Source: Bacteroidota bacterium
GTDB lineage: Bacteria; Bacteroidota; Bacteroidia; Chitinophagales; Chitinophagaceae
DNA length: 36,990 bases
NCBI GenBank assembly: GCA_023391895.1
Contig: JAEWAC010000155.1
Coordinates: 1-36,990, forward strand
Reading direction: 5' to 3'
The position numbers were made by a program, and so were the translations under genes. Positions 33,172-36,990 of this stretch are shown one piece after another. Numbering within the stretch: the first letter of the stretch is position 1; every line of letters begins with the position of its first letter. Under the pieces are notes generated by a model, which was not told where the DNA came from, did not search any database, and saw only the letters and a list, made by a program, of their open reading frames with translations.

Positions 33172-33828
33172 TTACAACTTCATTTCCGGCACCTCACCCT
33201 CCACGATTAGTTTACCCGCTGTTTTACTTTTAATTTCTTCTACACTGATGCCGGGTGCTCTTTCAATGAGCCGGAAACCATCGGGTGTAACATCCAGCAC
33301 CGCCAGCTCGGTTACAATTTTTTTTACGCAAGCCACGCCCGTCAGCGGCAACGTACACTGGGGCAGCAGTTTAGATTCGCCCTTGGGGTTGGTATGCATC
33401 ATAGCCACAATAATGTTGCGGGCGGAGGCTACCAGGTCCATGGCCCCGCCCATGCCCTTTACCATTTTACCGGGAATTTTCCAGTTGGCGATATCGCCGG
33501 TTTCGCTTACTTCCATGGCACCCAGTACCGTCAGGTCTACCTTACCGGCGCGGATCATGCCAAAACTTTCGGCACTGTCAAAAAAAGCACCGCCGGGCAG
33601 GATGGTTACGGTTTCTTTACCGGCATTAATGAGGTCGGCGTCAATGGCTTCTTCGGTGGGATAAGGTCCCATTCCCAGCATGCCATTTTCGCTTTGCAGC
33701 ATAATAAACATGCCTTCGGGAATGTAATTGGCTACCAGCGTAGGAATGCCGATGCCTAAATTCACATACATACCATCTTTCAGTTCCTGGGCAATGCGTT
33801 TGGCAATGCCGTATTTATCTAGAGCCAT
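33172..33828 (-). CDS. scoB: 3-oxoacid CoA-transferase subunit B
   Basis: A 218-residue subunit of a two-chain family I CoA transferase, moving CoA between succinyl-CoA and a 3-oxoacid such as acetoacetate. SENG (residues 46-49) holds the catalytic Glu47, which forms the CoA thioester. GIGIPTLVANYIP precedes it and GAMEVSETGDIANW lies mid-chain, as in SCOT beta chains. I start at ATG 33828 (MALDKYGIAKRI); the long upstream extension reads through intergenic repeats and is ignored. It lies downstream of the A subunit, separated by 112 bases of repeat DNA. Confidence 0.93.
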   Translation of the reverse strand: MALDKYGIAKRIAQELKDGMYVNLGIGIPTLVANYIPEGMFIMLQSENGMLGMGPYPTEEAIDADLINAGKETVTILPGGAFFDSAESFGMIRAGKVDLTVLGAMEVSETGDIANWKIPGKMVKGMGGAMDLVASARNIIVAMMHTNPKGESKLLPQCTLPLTGVACVKKIVTELAVLDVTPDGFRLIERAPGISVEEIKSKTAGKLIVEGEVPEMKL

Positions 33829-33942
33829 GAAGAAGTTTAAAGTTTTGAGTTTAAAGTTTAAAGTTGGGTTAACCAGTTCACATGTTGTAGTTTCACATGT
33901 TGCGGGTTCCTTCAACTTGTGAACTAGTGAACCCGTGAACTT
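33829..33942. repeat. Tandem words separating the two CoA-transferase genes
   Basis: AGTTTAAAG-type units (33835-33865), two TTCACATGTTG words (33880-33902) and three GTGAACNN octamers (33919-33942). The last octamer overlaps the stop codon of the A subunit. Family I CoA-transferase subunit genes usually lie much closer together. Confidence 0.65.
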
Positions 33943-34639
33943 ATCTTGCCAGTTGTACAGTTCGTCTTTCGATACGCTTTTCGTAATTGGTGCCTTGGAA
34001 GATGCGGTGCACGTAAATACCCGGCACATGAATTTGATCAGGATCCAGTTCGCCCGGTTCTACCAGGTGCTCAACTTCGGCTATGGTAATGTTGCCGGCG
34101 CGGGCCATGGAGCTGGAAAAATTGCGGGTGGTTTTACGGAAAACCAGGTTGCCGTACTTGTCGCCTTTCCAGGCTTTCACCATGGCAAAGTCGGCCTGCA
34201 GGGCCAGCTCCATTAAATATCTTTTGCCGTTGAACTCACGCACTTCCTTTCCTTCCGCTACTTCGGTGCCGTAGCCGGCCGGTGTAAAAAAGGCGGGAAT
34301 GCCCATGCCGGCCATTTGTATGCGGGTGGCCAGCGTGCCCTGCGGTATCAGGTCTACTTCCAGCTCGCCACTCAGTAACTGCCGTTCGAACTCGGCATTC
34401 TCCCCCACGTAGGAGCTCATCATTTTTTTGATCTGCCGGGTGTGCAGTAACAATCCCAAACCAAAGTCATCTACGCCGGCGTTGTTGGAAATACAGGTGA
34501 GGTTTTTAACGCCCTTTTGCACCAGGGCTTTGATGCAGTTTTCGGGTATGCCGCACAAGCCGAAACCGCCCAGCATAATGGTAGCGCCATCGGGCACATC
34601 CTGCAGGGCTTCGGCCGCGGACTGAAACACTTTATTCAT
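33941..34639 (-). CDS. scoA: 3-oxoacid CoA-transferase subunit A
   Basis: A 232-residue partner of the B subunit. The glycine-rich GATIMLGGFGLCGIPENCI near residues 18-36 is the CoA-binding CoA_trans_1 signature. Also visible are NNAGVDDFGLGLLL (52-65), an ELEVDLIPQGTLATRI region and the C-terminal GIYVHRIFQG. The start at ATG 34639 (MNKVFQSAAEAL) is favoured over an upstream TTG at 34678 because of a perfect promoter element at 34657-34664. With subunit B it would use acetoacetate or a related 3-oxoacid in ketone-body or amino-acid breakdown. Confidence 0.93.
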   Translation of the reverse strand: MNKVFQSAAEALQDVPDGATIMLGGFGLCGIPENCIKALVQKGVKNLTCISNNAGVDDFGLGLLLHTRQIKKMMSSYVGENAEFERQLLSGELEVDLIPQGTLATRIQMAGMGIPAFFTPAGYGTEVAEGKEVREFNGKRYLMELALQADFAMVKAWKGDKYGNLVFRKTTRNFSSSMARAGNITIAEVEHLVEPGELDPDQIHVPGIYVHRIFQGTNYEKRIERRTVQLAR

Positions 34640-34656
34640 ATAGCAAGTTGTTTCAT

Positions 34657-34664
34657 CAAATGTA
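34657..34664 (-). promoter_or_regulatory. Bacteroidota -7 promoter element for the CoA-transferase genes
   Basis: The minus strand reads TACATTTG, a perfect TAnnTTTG, with TTTC 19 bases upstream, the same spacing as at glyS. The ATG follows after 17 bases. Confidence 0.65.
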
Positions 34665-34801
34665 AGGAAGACCGGCAAACAAAGAAACCAACCAGGCGCT
34701 TAAATCAGTCCCTGTGATGCAACAGCCGCAAATCCATTGGCGAAAAAACAGAAGAATGCATGCATACCCGAATCTTCTTACCTGAACAAACGAGCTGCCG
34801 G

Positions 34802-35182
34802 CTACTCTACCACCGGTAATGAATCTTTTGCAACAGGTAAGGTGTCTTTTTCAATAAAAATGGGAACGGTGGTCCGCTTTTGTAAAGTATCCAAAATGAT
34901 CTGCAACAAATCCGGCCGGCTTTGATAAAAATCCAGGCTTTTTTTAAACTGCTGCTGGGTGGTATGATGGGCCTGTACAATTTGCTGGTACAATACAATG
35001 CTGGTATCAAAACGTTTGTTGGCCGTATCTACCGGATAATTCTGGCCCACCAACTCGTCGGCCAGCATGACATCCCATAAAATAGCAGTCATTTCCGGAA
35101 CGGGTATCACATCTTTGGGAACAGCGGTTTTGCTGCGACAGGAAAAAAGAAAAACAATAAAAAGGAAAACAACAACTCTCAT
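34802..35182 (-). CDS. DUF4296 lipoprotein
   Basis: A 126-residue protein with leader MRVVVFLFIVFLFSC; Cys15 is the lipidation site. The core (PVPEMTAILWDVMLADEL, then FKKSLDFYQSRPDLLQIILD) matches DUF4296, a small helical lipoprotein family of Bacteroidota with no known function. Its ATG overlaps the DUF4835 stop in an ATGA, so it is the last gene of the coaBC set and probably made in fixed ratio with the gene before it. A role near the cell envelope or T9SS is only inferred from context. Confidence 0.85.
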   Translation of the reverse strand: MRVVVFLFIVFLFSCRSKTAVPKDVIPVPEMTAILWDVMLADELVGQNYPVDTANKRFDTSIVLYQQIVQAHHTTQQQFKKSLDFYQSRPDLLQIILDTLQKRTTVPIFIEKDTLPVAKDSLPVVE

Positions 35183-36096
35183 CTTAATTCTTTATAGGCG
35201 GTGGCATTGGCTACATCTAAACTGGTCAGCAGGTTGCGGGCACGCTGCTTCACATCGGGGTTGGCGCGGCTGAAAATCTTTACCAGCTCATTGCTTTTGC
35301 CCTGAAAGAAAAACTGTACGCCCATGGAGTTGGGATTCTCCTTGTTCAGCGTGTTCAAGGCATTAAGTGCCGCCAAAATTCCATTGCGGCCTTCTTCTTC
35401 ATTTTGGTAAAAAGCATCCATGCCCGCCCGGTAGTAGCTATAAACCGCATCGTGTATCAGTGCAAAGCGGCTGTCGTTAAAGTTTTCTACCAACCGGAAC
35501 CGGTTGCGGATCCCATCAAAGGTTTTCCAGCCTGTAATGTCGCGGGCTTCGGGTGCGTTGTTGACAATATTTTGTGCCCGCTTAAAATAGAGATCGCCGC
35601 CCCGAGGCGCAAACGAATCATAGTCCATACCCAATATGATATTGACATAATACGCCAGTAGTGCGGTTAGGTTGGCGGCCAGCGGATCATTGCCCTGCAC
35701 CCGGTTTTCGTTGAACTCAATCGGCTGAAACTCTATGTAACGAAATGCCACATCATTGTCCTGAAAGTTGATGATGGGTGAGTCGTACTGGGTGTTGTAA
35801 ACCGGCCTTGCTGCCTGTATGGTCAGCGTGGCTTTATAAACATTATCGCTCAGGGCCTGGTCAATGCTGATCAGAAAGTTGCACTTGATCTTTTCCTGCG
35901 CATTGTAGGAGTCATTGGTCCACTTGCGGTTGTTCAAAAAATTGGAGAGCGAGTTTTGCAGGGTTTGAAACACTTTTTTATCCACCTGGCTTCCGACCCG
36001 GTTTGACAACACCGACACCTTTGCCTGCAGCTCCTGTGCCTGTACGGATAAGCCCGTTAAACCCATGAATAAGGCTATGAATAAATATCTTTTCAT
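35179..36096 (-). CDS. porD: DUF4835 / PorD family T9SS-associated protein
   Basis: A 305-residue exported protein with signal peptide MKRYLFIALFMGLTGLSVQA. The mature chain begins QELQAKVSVLSNRVG and continues NFLNNRKWTNDSYN and INFQDNDVAFRYIEFQP, the conserved parts of DUF4835, with ALLAYYVNIILGMDYDSF in the middle. In Porphyromonas the DUF4835 protein PorD is reported as a T9SS component, which is the basis for the symbol. It overlaps coaBC and DUF4296 by ATGA junctions, a conserved Bacteroidota order. It is periplasmic or on the inner face of the outer membrane. Confidence 0.82.
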   Translation of the reverse strand: MKRYLFIALFMGLTGLSVQAQELQAKVSVLSNRVGSQVDKKVFQTLQNSLSNFLNNRKWTNDSYNAQEKIKCNFLISIDQALSDNVYKATLTIQAARPVYNTQYDSPIINFQDNDVAFRYIEFQPIEFNENRVQGNDPLAANLTALLAYYVNIILGMDYDSFAPRGGDLYFKRAQNIVNNAPEARDITGWKTFDGIRNRFRLVENFNDSRFALIHDAVYSYYRAGMDAFYQNEEEGRNGILAALNALNTLNKENPNSMGVQFFFQGKSNELVKIFSRANPDVKQRARNLLTSLDVANATAYKELR

Positions 36097-36990
36097 TTTA
36101 ATAATTCGGTTATGGCATCTACAATATCTTTTGCAACAGCGGTCTTGGATTTTGTTTCAAAGGTCTTTTCGGTTCCGTCTTTTTTCAAAAACGTCACTTT
36201 GTTAGTGTCGCCGCCAAAGCCGGCCCCGGCATCCTGCAGCGAGTTGAGTACAATCATATCCGCGTTTTTCTGCAGCTTTTTCCGGGCGTTTTCTTTTTCG
36301 TTTTCCGTTTCCAGCGCAAAGCCCACCAGCACCTGTTCGTCCTTTTTTTCTTTGCCCAACGCCGCCAGAATGTCTGTGGTCTTTTTTAATGATATAGCCA
36401 GTTCGCCCTCGCTTTTCTTTATTTTCTGCTGTGCCGGATGCAGGGGCGTATAGTCGGCCACCGCTGCAGCCATCACAGCAATCTCGTAATTCTTATGCAG
36501 GTTACAGGCCTGGAACATTTCCTCGGCTGAAGTAACCGGCACCAGCTGTATGTTTTGATGCACCGCCTTGATGGCTACCGGTCCGCTCACCAGGGTTACC
36601 TGGGCTCCCCTGCCGGCCATTTCTTCGGCCAAGGCGTAACCCATTTTGCCGGAGGAATGGTTGCCAATAAAACGTACCGGATCAATGGCTTCGTGTGTAG
36701 GACCCGCGGTAACCAGCACTTTTTTGCCGGCAAGGTCTTGTTTTTGGTTGAAGAAAGTCTTTAAAAAAGCCATAATGGATTCCGGCTCCGCCATCCTGCC
36801 GTCGCCTACCAGACCGCTGGCCAGTTCTCCATGCTCCACTGGTATGATGGTACAGCCATGAGCCGCTATCGTTTGCAGGTTGGCTTTGGTGGAGGGGTGG
36901 AGCCACATATCTTCATCCATGGCAGGGGCGGCCACAACCGGGCAGGTGGCGGATAAATAAGTTGCCAGCAAAAGGTTATCGCACAGGCCC
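36093..36990 (-). CDS. coaBC: Bifunctional phosphopantothenoylcysteine decarboxylase/synthetase, C-terminal part
   Basis: The reading frame runs off the window, with 299 codons present. Residues just inside the edge (LCDNLLLATYLSATCPVVAAPAMDEDMW) belong to the CoaC half; PAMDEDMW is the substrate-recognition clamp. The CoaB half follows: KKVLVTAGPTHEAIDPVRF, the nucleotide-binding NHSSGKMGYALAEE, AAAVADYTP, the basic QKIKKSEGE and FALETENE. The enzyme joins 4'-phosphopantothenate to cysteine and decarboxylates the product in CoA synthesis. Its stop overlaps the PorD start. The true start lies beyond 36990. Confidence 0.95.
   Translation of the reverse strand, partial: GLCDNLLLATYLSATCPVVAAPAMDEDMWLHPSTKANLQTIAAHGCTIIPVEHGELASGLVGDGRMAEPESIMAFLKTFFNQKQDLAGKKVLVTAGPTHEAIDPVRFIGNHSSGKMGYALAEEMAGRGAQVTLVSGPVAIKAVHQNIQLVPVTSAEEMFQACNLHKNYEIAVMAAAVADYTPLHPAQQKIKKSEGELAISLKKTTDILAALGKEKKDEQVLVGFALETENEKENARKKLQKNADMIVLNSLQDAGAGFGGDTNKVTFLKKDGTEKTFETKSKTAVAKDIVDAITELLK

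Noticed and set aside
33829..34029. An N-terminal extension of the CoA-transferase B subunit
   Set aside because: It translates the tandem words and overlaps the end of the A subunit gene; ATG 33828 gives the normal family length.

Overview
This 37 kb window looks like chromosomal DNA of a Bacteroidota bacterium, most likely from the Chitinophagaceae. The indications are a full-length sprA for the type IX secretion system (T9SS), a DUF4835/PorD gene next to coaBC, secreted proteins with both type A and type B (CHU_C) T9SS sorting domains, TAnnTTTG promoter elements close to start codons, and no obvious Shine-Dalgarno sites. No rRNA, tRNA, CRISPR array, transposase or phage gene was found.

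Layout. At 1-161 (minus) lies the 5' end of a probable mfd. At 254-3793 (plus) are a large BNR/sortilin-like T9SS cargo and a small secreted protein. A ferredoxin reductase-like flavoprotein follows (3989-4729), then a frameshifted lipoprotein remnant (4868-5207), an outer-membrane barrel-like protein (5440-5988, minus) and glyS (6208-7674, minus). Two tandem YihY/BrkB membrane paralogues (8358-10599, minus) precede guaB (11314-12795) and a UDG-superfamily DNA glycosylase (13273-13932). This converges on a DUF2339 membrane protein (14030-15358, minus). A tightly overlapping plus-strand set (15418-20040) encodes a DUF4105 protein, an alpha/beta hydrolase and a PKD/CHU_C cargo protein. Next come an SDR oxidoreductase and a small secreted protein (20679-22178). 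The minus-strand set ruvA, sprA and a small lipoprotein gene (22884-31157) diverges from fabH (31281-32273). The window ends with a two-subunit CoA transferase (33172-34639, minus) and the overlapping set coaBC, DUF4835/PorD, DUF4296 (34802-36990, minus).

The most unusual content is between the genes. Six long gaps (about 7675-8357, 10600-11302, 12855-13272, 20041-20663, 22179-22883 and 32319-33171), plus several short ones, are mosaics of short repeated modules. The commonest is an oriented word of about 20 bases, consensus TATGGGNTTTTGAAGAAGTT. It occurs about 27 times in both orientations, and I saw no copy inside a confident gene. It sits between other modules of 30-130 bases that recur two or three times in the window, sometimes in the same order and as large inverted repeats. 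Degenerate tandem arrays (TAAGTNN heptamers, GTGAACNN octamers) also occur, two of them starting at a stop codon. I do not recognise this system as a described element family.

Functionally the genes are mostly housekeeping (translation, GTP, CoA and fatty-acid synthesis, DNA repair and recombination) interleaved with T9SS machinery (SprA, PorD) and likely T9SS cargo (254-3193, 17431-20040).
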